A stretch of 26,069 nucleotides of DNA, taken from positions 1 to 26,069 of the forward strand of contig URBJ01000026.1 of assembly GCA_900546005.1 (NCBI GenBank), read 5' to 3'. This DNA is from an uncultured Alistipes sp. (GTDB lineage Bacteria > Bacteroidota > Bacteroidia > Bacteroidales > Rikenellaceae). Under the pieces are notes generated by a model that was not told the origin of the DNA, made no database searches, and was given only the letters and a program-made list of their open reading frames with translations. The position numbers were made by a program, and so were the translations under genes. Of the stretch, positions 1 to 7,140 are shown in pieces (within the stretch, counting starts at the first letter, position 1; each line of letters starts with the position of its first letter).

Positions 1-45
1 CCCAACATTAAGAGTGTCGTGCTCTACCAACTGAGCTAGAGAACC
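1..45 (-). tRNA. tRNA-Lys (anticodon CTT), truncated by window edge
   Basis: Only the 5' part lies in the window. Read on the minus strand from 45, it gives acceptor 5' strand GGTTCTC, TA, D-stem GCTC/GAGC, and anticodon stem CGACA/TGTTG (one G-T pair) around loop CTCTTAA. The loop puts CTT at positions 34-36, so it decodes AAG lysine codons. The variable loop, T-arm and 3' acceptor strand lie beyond base 1. A good -33/-7 promoter sits just upstream at 66-96. Confidence 0.9.
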
Positions 46-65
46 AGATTTTTTCAAAAGTGTTG

Positions 66-96
66 CAAAGGTAATGTGAAAAATCGATTTATGCAA
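66..96 (-). promoter_or_regulatory. Bacteroidetes-type promoter of tRNA-Lys
   Basis: On the minus strand, TTG (96-94) is followed by a 20-nt spacer and TACCTTTG (73-66), matching the TTG-N19/20-TAnnTTTG pattern of Bacteroidetes sigma-ABfr promoters. The predicted start near 59 lies about 14 nt before the tRNA 5' end. An 11-bp inverted repeat (57-67 and 92-102) overlaps both boxes. Confidence 0.75.
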
Positions 97-135
97 CACT
101 TTCGGTAAAATTCATTGCACGAACCTGACTGTAGG

Positions 136-1398
136 CTACTCGTACTCGCCGCTTTTGAGGATGGAAACCTCTTTCGGTGTCAAAAAACGCCATGCTCCCC
201 GCTTCAGCTTCTTCTTCGTCAGACCTGCAAAATAGACCCGATCCAGTTTCTGCACCGAGTATCCCAACGATTCGAAGATCCGTCGTACGATACGGTTTCG
301 TCCCGAGTGGATCTCGATACCGACCTCACGTCGGGAGTCGTTGACGTAACTGATTTCATCCGCAAAAATTGGCCCGTCTTCGAGGGTAATACCTTCGGCG
401 ATCTTACTCATGTCTGCCTCCGTCAACGGTTTGTCGAGTGTTATCTGATAGATTTTCCGCTTGTTGTAGCTCGGATGGGTCAATTTACGCGTCAGCTCCC
501 CGTCGTTCGTGAAAAGCAGGACTCCCACACTGTTCTTGTCCAACCGACCGACAGGATAGACCCGTTCGTTGCACGCTCCTTTGAGCAGGTCCATGACGGT
601 CTTGTCCGAGTGAGGATCGTCGACCGAAGTGATATACCCTTTGGGCTTGTTCATCAGAATGTAGACCTTTTTTTCTCCCTTGATCACCTCGCCGTTGAAC
701 CGAATCTCATCCTCCGGATTGACCTTCGTCCCCAGCTCGCTTACTATCTTGCCGTTCACCGAGATAACGCCTGCCGTAATCAGGTCGTCCGCTTCTCGTC
801 GCGAGCAGATTCCCGAATTGGCAATGAATCGGTTCAGACGAATAGCCCCTTGAGGCTTCGGAGCCTCGAAACGGGGATAGGCCTCGCGATGCGATGTGGT
901 CGAGAAGCCGCCCGATCTGCGGTTCGGACGTCTCTTGTACCCTGTCCCGTATTGCTCTGTGTCTGCATGCCGTGTATTCTTGCTCTTGTATCCGTTGGTT
1001 CGGTTGAACGGTTTGCGGGACTCGGTATATCGCGGACTTTCGGCAGATTCGGTGTTTTCGTCCTGATAGTATCCGTATCGGCTCGAGGACCTTGGGGTGT
1101 CGTCTCGGCGTGTCGACCGGACTTGGTCCGTGCGACGGTTGTCTTTCGTAAAGTTGGGATTGAACGAGCGACGGCGGCTATTCTCTTTCCGGAATCCGCT
1201 CGCCGATCCGCCCTGTCCCTCCGTCGTGGAGGTGCGTTGTGGTCTGGGCCTCTTGTCCCGACTGAAAGTGGAGAGTGCGTTCTCTTCGCGTGTGGATCTC
1301 CTCGAATCTTCCCGATTGAAGGAGGTTTCGGAACGATCGTTACGTGAGCGGGTTGCTCCGTAGCTCTCTTTCCTGTTTTTGTGATCGAATGAGTTCAT
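136..1398 (-). CDS. rluB: RluB/RsuA-family pseudouridine synthase with long basic N-terminal extension
   Basis: 420 aa. Converts a specific uridine in ribosomal RNA to pseudouridine; by family this is probably 23S rRNA near the peptidyl-transferase region, though the target is inferred. Residues 1 to about 183 are low complexity, rich in Arg, Ser, Asn and Gly and probably disordered. An S4 RNA-binding domain follows (about 186-233, IRLNRFIANSGICSRREAD). The catalytic domain runs from about 245 to 415 and carries GRLDKNSVG, with Asp287 as the expected nucleophile, then LLFTNDGEL and GRNRIVRR. The core resembles ordinary RluB; the N-terminal half is extra. It is divergent from the patB-like gene. 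The ATG at 1398 keeps the whole basic tail. RluB, RluE, RluF and RsuA are hard to separate by eye, so the symbol is a best guess within the family. Confidence 0.9.
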   Translation of the reverse strand: MNSFDHKNRKESYGATRSRNDRSETSFNREDSRRSTREENALSTFSRDKRPRPQRTSTTEGQGGSASGFRKENSRRRSFNPNFTKDNRRTDQVRSTRRDDTPRSSSRYGYYQDENTESAESPRYTESRKPFNRTNGYKSKNTRHADTEQYGTGYKRRPNRRSGGFSTTSHREAYPRFEAPKPQGAIRLNRFIANSGICSRREADDLITAGVISVNGKIVSELGTKVNPEDEIRFNGEVIKGEKKVYILMNKPKGYITSVDDPHSDKTVMDLLKGACNERVYPVGRLDKNSVGVLLFTNDGELTRKLTHPSYNKRKIYQITLDKPLTEADMSKIAEGITLEDGPIFADEISYVNDSRREVGIEIHSGRNRIVRRIFESLGYSVQKLDRVYFAGLTKKKLKRGAWRFLTPKEVSILKSGEYE

Positions 1399-1480
1399 GA
1401 TCGAATGGATGAATGATGATGCGGATCTATTTCCGCGACTGCAAAATATGTGCTGAAAACGTTATACTCTATCAACGGCT

Positions 1481-1488
1481 CAAAGGTA
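1481..1488 (-). promoter_or_regulatory. -7 box of the rluB promoter
   Basis: TACCTTTG on the minus strand fits TAnnTTTG. It would start transcription near 1474, giving a leader of roughly 75 nt before the rluB ATG. The -33 is weak: ATG rather than TTG at 20-nt spacing. It stands back to back with the plus-strand box at 1511-1518, so each expected -33 region abuts or overlaps the other's -7 box. Confidence 0.5.
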
Positions 1489-1510
1489 TGGTATATTTTA
1501 TAAAATGTCA

Positions 1511-1518
1511 TACTTTTG
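1511..1518 (+). promoter_or_regulatory. -7 box of the patB promoter
   Basis: TACTTTTG matches TAnnTTTG and lies 21 bp before the ATG at 1539. The predicted start near 1525 would leave about 14 nt of leader. This supports the ATG at 1539 over the upstream in-frame ATG at 1413, which lies before the promoter. No clear TTG is seen 19-20 bp upstream. Confidence 0.55.
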
Positions 1519-1538
1519 CAATCTATTTTTCATTGCAT

Positions 1539-2726
1539 ATGAAGTACGATTTTGATGTGATCGTGTCCCGTGAAGGTACGGATAGCGAGAAATTCGACCT
1601 GAGAAATAAAATTTTCGGGCGACCGGATGTGATTCCCATGTGGGTAGCCGATATGGATTTTATGCCGCCGGTGGAAGTGGTCGAGGCGGTGCAGCGGCGT
1701 GCAGCACATCCTATTTACGGATACACCTATCGTTCAGAGCATTTCAATCAGTCGGTGATCGGGTGGGTTCAACGTCATGGAAGGTGGACCCTCTCTCCCG
1801 AGTGGCTTGAATTTACTCCCGGTGTGGTGCCCGGAATTGTAACGGCCATCCGGGCGTTTACCCGAGAAGGAGATGGAATCGTGATTCAGCCTCCTGTATA
1901 TCACCCGTTTGCCCGGCAGATCCGCTACAACAATCGGATCGTTGTCAACAATCCGTTGCGGCAGCGTAGCGACGGCAGTTTTGAGATCGACTTCGAGGAT
2001 TTCGACAAAAAGTTGGCGCAGGCCAAAGCCTTTTTGATGTGTAATCCGCAGAATCCTTCGGGACGTGTGTTTACCGAAGAGGAGTTGCGCCGGATCGGTG
2101 AACTGTGTGTGAAACACGATGTGGTGATCCTCTCTGACGAGATACACGGCGATTTGGTGTATAAACCCCATCGACATCTGCATATCGCGGCTTTGGATCC
2201 CCGTTTTGCCGAGCGTACGGTTACGTTCATCGCTCCGAGTAAAACCTTTAACATTGCGGGATTTGCTACGGCGGTATGTATCGTGCCGAATGAAGAGTTG
2301 CATTGCAAGTTGCACGAGGAGTTTATGAAGTTTCACATCGATGAAGGAAATATCTTCGGTAGTGTTGCCCTGCCGGTCGCATACGACCACGGAGATGAGT
2401 GGCTCGAGCAGTTGTTGGCCTATTTGGACGGGAATATTACCTACGTCATGGATTTTCTGAGAGAGAAGCTGCCGTCTGTTCGGTGTGTTCGTTCGGAGGG
2501 TACTTACCTGATGTGGCTCGATTTTCGGCGTTGGCCGTTGACGCATGAGGAGATTTATCGGTTTCTGATCGATCGTGCGGGCATTGGAGTCAACGAGGGG
2601 TCGATGTTCGGAGAAGAGGGACGTGGTTGGATGCGACTGAATATAGCGACACAGCGTTCGGTGGTGAGACAAGCGATGGATCAACTCTATCGGGTCGCAA
2701 AAGAGGCTGGGTATGACCGGGTCTGA
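1539..2726 (+). CDS. patB: PatB/MalY-type PLP-dependent C-S lyase / aminotransferase
   Basis: 395 aa, fold type I PLP enzyme. The family splits cystathionine or related thioethers to a thiol, pyruvate and ammonia (beta-C-S lyase); MalY is the E. coli relative. Seen: the N-terminal PMWVADMDF motif (about 33-41), NPQNPSGR (about 169-176), SDEIHGDL with Asp200 for the PLP ring nitrogen, and APSKTFNIAGF with Lys235 as the Schiff-base lysine. The C-terminal MRLNIA arginine region (about 365) is present, so no key residue is missing. The start is placed at MKYDFDVIV because a -7 box lies 21 bp upstream and the extra 42 residues of the longer frame do not look like the family. It stands alone, divergent from rluB and convergent with the GIY-YIG gene. 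Exact substrate is not readable. Confidence 0.9.
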   Translation: MKYDFDVIVSREGTDSEKFDLRNKIFGRPDVIPMWVADMDFMPPVEVVEAVQRRAAHPIYGYTYRSEHFNQSVIGWVQRHGRWTLSPEWLEFTPGVVPGIVTAIRAFTREGDGIVIQPPVYHPFARQIRYNNRIVVNNPLRQRSDGSFEIDFEDFDKKLAQAKAFLMCNPQNPSGRVFTEEELRRIGELCVKHDVVILSDEIHGDLVYKPHRHLHIAALDPRFAERTVTFIAPSKTFNIAGFATAVCIVPNEELHCKLHEEFMKFHIDEGNIFGSVALPVAYDHGDEWLEQLLAYLDGNITYVMDFLREKLPSVRCVRSEGTYLMWLDFRRWPLTHEEIYRFLIDRAGIGVNEGSMFGEEGRGWMRLNIATQRSVVRQAMDQLYRVAKEAGYDRV

Positions 2727-2787
2727 ACAGAATGGACAAGTGCCTTCAGTCAATAATCATTCGGATAGAATGCTTTATTGCGGATAC

Positions 2788-3603
2788 TTAACGGTAAAAA
2801 GTATCTAAGGTGTTTCCCTCTCTGTCTTTCCACGCGGTCCATCCATTGGCACTACGTCCCAAACAAAAGGAGGCGGCTGAACTTGGACTGGAGAAGGTTT
2901 TATCCGATCCCATAACCCATTTGCCGTTTTGTTTCGATGCATATTCTTCGAGTAATTGCTGCCGTTTTTCTTTCCACGAGAACGAGGGCGTGGTCGTTTC
3001 TGATAGAACGTTTCCTTTCAAAACCGTAAATCCCGAATCGTGATAAAACCCCTGCGCGTCGCATTTCTTCCCTTTCGTATAGAACAGATGTTCTGTTTTA
3101 GGAATAGATATCTCGAATATGTTACATCCGATGAATGAAGCCAGAAATTTAACGTCTTCGAAAAATTCATCAATGGTGTCTCGTTGGTATTCCGGTAAAT
3201 TCGGCGCTTTGGGGTATTGCTTGTTTTCATTCAGAATAAATGCCTTTGCTCGTTTCGCTTCATTATAAGCTTTGTATTCCAAATATTGTACGTCGGCTTT
3301 GGTTAAATCGGCATCTTTTGATACGAAGACCAGAGCTTTTTGCCAAAATGTCTTTTTGTTGTCGTGATCTTTGACCCGTTCGCGAAAATTTTCCGTTTCA
3401 CCAATATAGGCCTGCGGTTTCGTCGTTTCATCTTCACCGAGTAAAATATAAAATGCTGGTTTTTGCAGTTTATCTTGTTCGCTTAAATAATTGAGATTTG
3501 AACGAGGGATCACGAACATCTGGCAAATTTTGTTACTGATGAATACATAGCGAGTACCGTTAGGTTTTCCATCAATTAAATAGGTTGTTACTGTTTTGCC
3601 CAT
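2788..3603 (-). CDS. GIY-YIG nuclease family protein with C-terminal DUF4357-like domain
   Basis: 271 aa, probably cytosolic. The GIY-YIG fold is seen as FYILLGEDE (51-59) and AYIGET (65-70), followed by Arg74 in ENFRERV and Glu109 in QYLEYKA, the arginine and metal-binding glutamate expected of an active GIY-YIG nuclease. Residues about 190-271 end in WVMGSDKTFSSPSSAASF and GRSANGWTAWKD, which I recognise as DUF4357-like, a domain often paired with GIY-YIG. The biological role of this architecture is not established; homologues occur as solitary accessory genes and near restriction systems. The gene is more AT-rich than its neighbours, stands alone between a convergent gene and a terminator, and has an operator-like repeat at its start. 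A recent acquisition is inferred, not shown. Confidence 0.85.
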   Translation of the reverse strand: MGKTVTTYLIDGKPNGTRYVFISNKICQMFVIPRSNLNYLSEQDKLQKPAFYILLGEDETTKPQAYIGETENFRERVKDHDNKKTFWQKALVFVSKDADLTKADVQYLEYKAYNEAKRAKAFILNENKQYPKAPNLPEYQRDTIDEFFEDVKFLASFIGCNIFEISIPKTEHLFYTKGKKCDAQGFYHDSGFTVLKGNVLSETTTPSFSWKEKRQQLLEEYASKQNGKWVMGSDKTFSSPSSAASFCLGRSANGWTAWKDREGNTLDTFYR

Positions 3604-3605
3604 GA

Positions 3606-3623
3606 TAGAAATTGAAATTTCTA
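3606..3623. promoter_or_regulatory. 18-bp inverted repeat at the start of the GIY-YIG gene
   Basis: TAGAAATT-GA-AATTTCTA, a perfect inverted repeat with 8-bp arms, lies 2 bp before the start codon and directly follows a -7-like TACCTTTA (3631-3624 on the minus strand). This is where a repressor site would sit, over the transcript start and leader. A second -7-like copy lies 33 bp upstream (3664-3657), within an 11-bp direct repeat TATAAAGGTAT (3622-3632 and 3655-3665). Confidence 0.4.
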
Positions 3624-3672
3624 TAAAGGTATGGAAAATTCCTCAATAATGTTGTATAAAGGTATAATAATC

Positions 3673-3706
3673 AAAAAAACCTCTTCGGATCCGAAGAGGT
3701 TTTTTT
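3673..3706. terminator. Palindromic rho-independent terminator after tRNA-His
   Basis: A perfect 34-bp palindrome: A7, then a GC-containing stem ACCTCTTCGG / CCGAAGAGGT, then T7. It begins 7 nt past the tRNA-His 3' end on the minus strand. Being symmetrical it could stop transcription in either direction, and it shields the GIY-YIG promoter region from tRNA read-through. Confidence 0.9.
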
Positions 3707-3713
3707 GTGAGCG

Positions 3714-3788
3714 GGTGGAAGATGGGACTCGAACCCACGACATTCGGAACCACAATCCGACGCTCTAACCAACTGAGCTACATCCACC
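3714..3788 (-). tRNA. tRNA-His (anticodon GTG)
   Basis: Folds as a full tRNA of 75 nt: extra 5' G(-1), acceptor GTGGATG/CTTCCAC, D-arm GCTC...GAGC, anticodon stem TCGGA/TCCGA around TTGTGGT, T-arm GTGGG/CCCAT with TTCGAGT, and discriminator C opposite G(-1). The G(-1):C73 pair is the histidine identity element. One acceptor pair is a U6-U67 mismatch. CCA is not encoded. It has its own promoter (3822-3851) and terminator (3673-3706). Confidence 0.95.
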
Positions 3789-3821
3789 GTGTATGTCCGG
3801 ACCTTCCGTCCGAACAGCGTG

Positions 3822-3851
3822 CAAATTTAATACACTTTTCGATTATTGCAA
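3822..3851 (-). promoter_or_regulatory. Promoter of tRNA-His
   Basis: On the minus strand, TTG (3851-3849), a 19-nt spacer and TAAATTTG (3829-3822) form one of the best -33/-7 matches in the window. The predicted start near 3815 lies about 27 nt before the tRNA. The promoter sits after the exuT stop codon, so the tRNA need not rely on read-through from the hexuronate operon. Confidence 0.75.
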
Positions 3852-3889
3852 AATTTTATCCGACGTTTTCTTCCAAAATATATGCAGGA

Positions 3890-5326
3890 TTAGAGATCGG
3901 TGATCGGTTTGTATCTCGGTACCAGCGACTTCATGATGCACCATGCGATAATATAGGCCACCGCACAAAATATGAATGCAACGGCATATCCGGCGGGTTT
4001 GCCTTCGAATCCCATGAATACGAAGTTGGTCTCATCGGAGTAGGTGAAGAGCATGCCGGCTCCTTTCTGGATGAATACCGAGCCCAAACCGCCGGCCATG
4101 CCGCCGATTCCGGTGATCGTGGCGATCGCATGGCGCGGAAACATATCTCCTACTGTCGAGAAGATGTTGGCCGACCATGCTTGGTGGGCGGAGGCCCCGA
4201 CCGAGATCAGCAGAATGGGTACCCAATAGCTGATGTAACCCAACGGTTGGGCCAGCAAGACGGCCAACGGAAAGAAAGAGATGATCAGCATGGCCCGCAT
4301 GCGTCCGGCGTAGGGATTCATGCCGCGATTGATGAAATAAGTCGGAAATTTACCTCCGAAGACCGAACCGACAACGGTGATGGTGTACAAAACGGCGATC
4401 GGCCATGCAATTTGGGTACCCTCCATGTTGTATTGGGCTTTCAGATAGGCCGGCGACCAGAACAGAAAGAACCACCATACGCCGTCGGTCAGAAACTTGC
4501 CGATTGCAAATGCCCATGTCTGTCGGTACTTCAGGCACTGAAGGAATAGGGCTTTCCGTACCGTTTTGGGCTTTTCGTTGGTGCTTTCGGCTTCGGTCGG
4601 TGTGGCCGGGTCCTGCTCGATGTAAGCGCGTTCGGCTGCGTTCATGTGCGGATTCTCATCGGGCTTGTGATAGACAAATTGCCAGATCCCTAACCAGATG
4701 AAGCCGATGAGGCCGACGACGATGAAGGCGGTCTCCCAACCCCAGCATTCGGCCATGACCGGAACCGTCAATGGGGCTACGATGGCTCCGACATTGGCTC
4801 CGGAATTAAAGATACCCGTAGCGAAAGCCCGGTCTTTTTTGGGAAAATATTCGGCCGTGGCTTTGATGGCGGCCGGAAAGTTGCCGGCTTCACCCAGTGC
4901 GAGAACACATCGGCAGATGATGAACGAAGTGACGCTGATCATCGTAATCTGGGAGACAATGTCGGCTCCCTGTGCCAGACGCAGGGCATCTGCATCGGCC
5001 AATCCGGTGAACATCTCGGTCACGATGCCGCATGCCGCGTGAAGCATGGCTCCGAACGACCAGATGGCAATGGACCATGCGTATCCCTTTTTCGTTCCGA
5101 CCCGGTCGACAAAACGTCCGGCGAACAGCATGGAGACTGCATAGAAAAAGGAGAAGACGGCCGTGATCGTGCCGTAGTCGTTATCGGTCCAATGGAACTC
5201 CTCCTCGAGGGTCGGTTGCAGCAGGGACAGCACCTGCCGGTCGAGATAGTTGACCGTAGTTGCAAAAAAAAGCATCGAACAGATCACCCATCTGTATCGG
5301 GTCATCTTTTCATTCAGTCGGTTCAT
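3890..5326 (-). CDS. exuT: MFS hexuronate transporter (ExuT / anion:cation symporter family)
   Basis: 478 aa inner-membrane protein of the major facilitator superfamily, about 12 hydrophobic segments. Seen: TM1 at about 13-28 followed by NYLDRQVLSLLQP, typical of ExuT-like anion:cation symporters, the loop 2-3 motif GRFVDRVG (70-77), and a charged central loop at about 215-250. By family it imports glucuronate or galacturonate with protons. It is the last of four genes after uxaC, kdgK and kdgA, 33 bp after kdgA, which supports a hexuronate substrate. Family members also carry other sugar acids, so exact specificity is inferred from context. The next gene on this strand, tRNA-His, has its own promoter. 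Confidence 0.88.
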   Translation of the reverse strand: MNRLNEKMTRYRWVICSMLFFATTVNYLDRQVLSLLQPTLEEEFHWTDNDYGTITAVFSFFYAVSMLFAGRFVDRVGTKKGYAWSIAIWSFGAMLHAACGIVTEMFTGLADADALRLAQGADIVSQITMISVTSFIICRCVLALGEAGNFPAAIKATAEYFPKKDRAFATGIFNSGANVGAIVAPLTVPVMAECWGWETAFIVVGLIGFIWLGIWQFVYHKPDENPHMNAAERAYIEQDPATPTEAESTNEKPKTVRKALFLQCLKYRQTWAFAIGKFLTDGVWWFFLFWSPAYLKAQYNMEGTQIAWPIAVLYTITVVGSVFGGKFPTYFINRGMNPYAGRMRAMLIISFFPLAVLLAQPLGYISYWVPILLISVGASAHQAWSANIFSTVGDMFPRHAIATITGIGGMAGGLGSVFIQKGAGMLFTYSDETNFVFMGFEGKPAGYAVAFIFCAVAYIIAWCIMKSLVPRYKPITDL

Positions 5327-5359
5327 ATTTTCACTCTTAGGTTTGTAGTTTGGGAAAGG

Positions 5360-6031
5360 TTATTTTTTATAGAGAGATACGATTTGAAGAGCCTTGCGGC
5401 AGAGGTCAGAGATTGATTTCCAGTTTTCCGATGCAATGGCTTCGGCAGGGAAGAGCTTAGATCCCATCCCGACGCAAGTGACACCCGAACGGAACCATGC
5501 GGAGAGGTTCTCTTCGGTGGGCTCGACGGCACCTGTGGCCATCAGCATGCTCCACGGCATCGGAGCCTTGATGTTTTTGACAAAGGAGGGGCCTCCGACG
5601 CATCCGGCCGGAAAGATTTTGCACAGATCGCATCCGGCCTCTTGGGCCGTGTTGATCTCCGTAACCGAACCACAGCCCGGAACATACGGGACCAGTCTGC
5701 GGTTGCACACGCGTGCTATGTCGTCGTGAAAGAGCGGTCCGACGATAAAATCGGCTCCCATCTGGATGTAGAGTGCGGCGGTCGCGGCATCGACTACCGA
5801 TCCTGCGCCCAATACCATCTCGGGGCACTCCTTGCGGGCGAAGCGCGATAACTCTGCAAAAACCTCGTGGGCGAAATCGCCTCGATTCGTAAATTCGAAA
5901 GCACGTATGCCCCCGTCGTAGCACGCCTTGAGCACCTGTTGTGCCGTAGCGGGATTACTGTGATAAAATACCGGAACGATTCCTGTCGAGGCTATGGTTC
6001 CGAGAACCTCTATTTTTGAAAATTTTGCCAT
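5360..6031 (-). CDS. kdgA: KDPG aldolase (2-dehydro-3-deoxy-phosphogluconate aldolase)
   Basis: 223 aa cytosolic class I aldolase that splits 2-keto-3-deoxy-6-phosphogluconate into pyruvate and glyceraldehyde-3-phosphate. Seen: [11 protein letters not shown] near the N-terminus, FEFTNRGD with catalytic Glu46, LGAGSVVD (74-81), and [10 protein letters not shown] with Lys138 as the Schiff-base lysine. The length fits the family and nothing essential is missing. It lies 36 bp after kdgK and 33 bp before exuT, so the three are almost certainly one transcript. It could equally be called eda; the hexuronate operon context favours the kdgA role. Confidence 0.93.
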   Translation of the reverse strand: MAKFSKIEVLGTIASTGIVPVFYHSNPATAQQVLKACYDGGIRAFEFTNRGDFAHEVFAELSRFARKECPEMVLGAGSVVDAATAALYIQMGADFIVGPLFHDDIARVCNRRLVPYVPGCGSVTEINTAQEAGCDLCKIFPAGCVGGPSFVKNIKAPMPWSMLMATGAVEPTEENLSAWFRSGVTCVGMGSKLFPAEAIASENWKSISDLCRKALQIVSLYKK

Positions 6032-6067
6032 CTTTTTCGGTTGAATTTTGACTTGTGTTATAAAAAA

Positions 6068-7105
6068 TCAGCGGACCACGCGACCCGATCCGTCGCCGCG
6101 CATCAGCGTTTCGACTTCCGGTACGGTCACCTGATTGAAATCTCCGTAGATCGTGTGTTTCAGCGCCGAAGCCGCTACGGCGAAATCCAGTGCCTTTTGG
6201 TCTTCTCCGTAGTTGAGAAGTCCGTAGATCAGTCCGCCCATGAACGAATCGCCTCCGCCGACCCGGTCGACGATGTCGGTAATGTCATAAGTGCGGGCCT
6301 TGAGCAGTTCCTTGCCGTTCCACAGTACGCCGCTCCATGTGTTGTGGTCGGCATTTACTGCGCCGCGCAGAGTGATAACAATTTTTTTGGCCCGGGGAAA
6401 GCGCTGTTGGAGTTGGCGGCATACCGATTCGAAACGGGCTCCTTCGACTACGCCTCCCGTAGCTGCCGCGTCGAACCCTTCGGGCTTGATGCCGAAGACC
6501 TTCTCGGCATCCTCTTCGTTACCCAGAATCAGGTCGCAGCCCTCGACCAATGCCGGCATTACCTCGGAGGCGCTTTTGCCGTATTTCCAAAGGTTTTTCC
6601 GGTAATTCAGGTCGGTCGATACGGGAACTCCCATGCGATTGGCCGTGCGGATCGCTTCGAGGCATACGTCGGCGGCACTCTGGCTGATGGCCGGTGTAAT
6701 GCCACTCCAGTGGAACCAGCTGGCTCCGGTAAACACCGTCTCCCAGTCGATCATGCCGGGTTGAATCTCCGAGATCGATGAGTGGGCCCGGTCGTACACG
6801 ACCTTGCTGGGGCGTGCTACCGCACCCGTTTCGAGAAAGTAGATCCCCATGCGTTCTCCGCCAAAAACAATGTGCGAAGTGCCGACGCCGTGACGCCGCA
6901 GTTCACCGATGCAGCTGCGGGCAATGTCGTTTTCCGGTAGGCGGGTGATGTATTCGACCTGCATGCCGTAGTGGGCTAAGGAGACTGCTACATTGGCCTC
7001 ACCGCCGCCAAACGTTGCAATGTACGAACCGGCCTGACCGAAACGCAACCGATCAGGTGTGGCCAAACGAAGCATGATCTCTCCGAAAGTAACTATTTTT
7101 TTCAT
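6068..7105 (-). CDS. kdgK: 2-keto-3-deoxygluconate kinase (PfkB family)
   Basis: 345 aa cytosolic sugar kinase of the PfkB (ribokinase) family. Expected reaction: ATP-dependent phosphorylation of 2-keto-3-deoxygluconate to KDPG, the substrate of the next gene product. Seen: MKKIVTFGEIMLRL start, the N-terminal GGGEANVAVSLA (33-44), NYRKNLW substrate-site segment (about 167-173), and PfkB signature 2 DIVDRVGGGDSF (277-288) with Asp286 as catalytic base. An insert around 208-230 (FDAAATGGVVEGARFE) is somewhat longer than usual. PfkB substrate specificity is hard to read by eye; the assignment rests on its place between uxaC and kdgA (35- and 36-bp spacers). Confidence 0.9.
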   Translation of the reverse strand: MKKIVTFGEIMLRLATPDRLRFGQAGSYIATFGGGEANVAVSLAHYGMQVEYITRLPENDIARSCIGELRRHGVGTSHIVFGGERMGIYFLETGAVARPSKVVYDRAHSSISEIQPGMIDWETVFTGASWFHWSGITPAISQSAADVCLEAIRTANRMGVPVSTDLNYRKNLWKYGKSASEVMPALVEGCDLILGNEEDAEKVFGIKPEGFDAAATGGVVEGARFESVCRQLQQRFPRAKKIVITLRGAVNADHNTWSGVLWNGKELLKARTYDITDIVDRVGGGDSFMGGLIYGLLNYGEDQKALDFAVAASALKHTIYGDFNQVTVPEVETLMRGDGSGRVVR

Positions 7106-7140
7106 AATGTTGGTTTTGCGCGAATTCTGTTATGTGTTTG

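Noticed and set aside
115..1347. 410-codon plus-strand ORF opposite rluB
   Set aside because: It is the antisense shadow of rluB; the minus strand carries clear S4 and pseudouridine synthase motifs.
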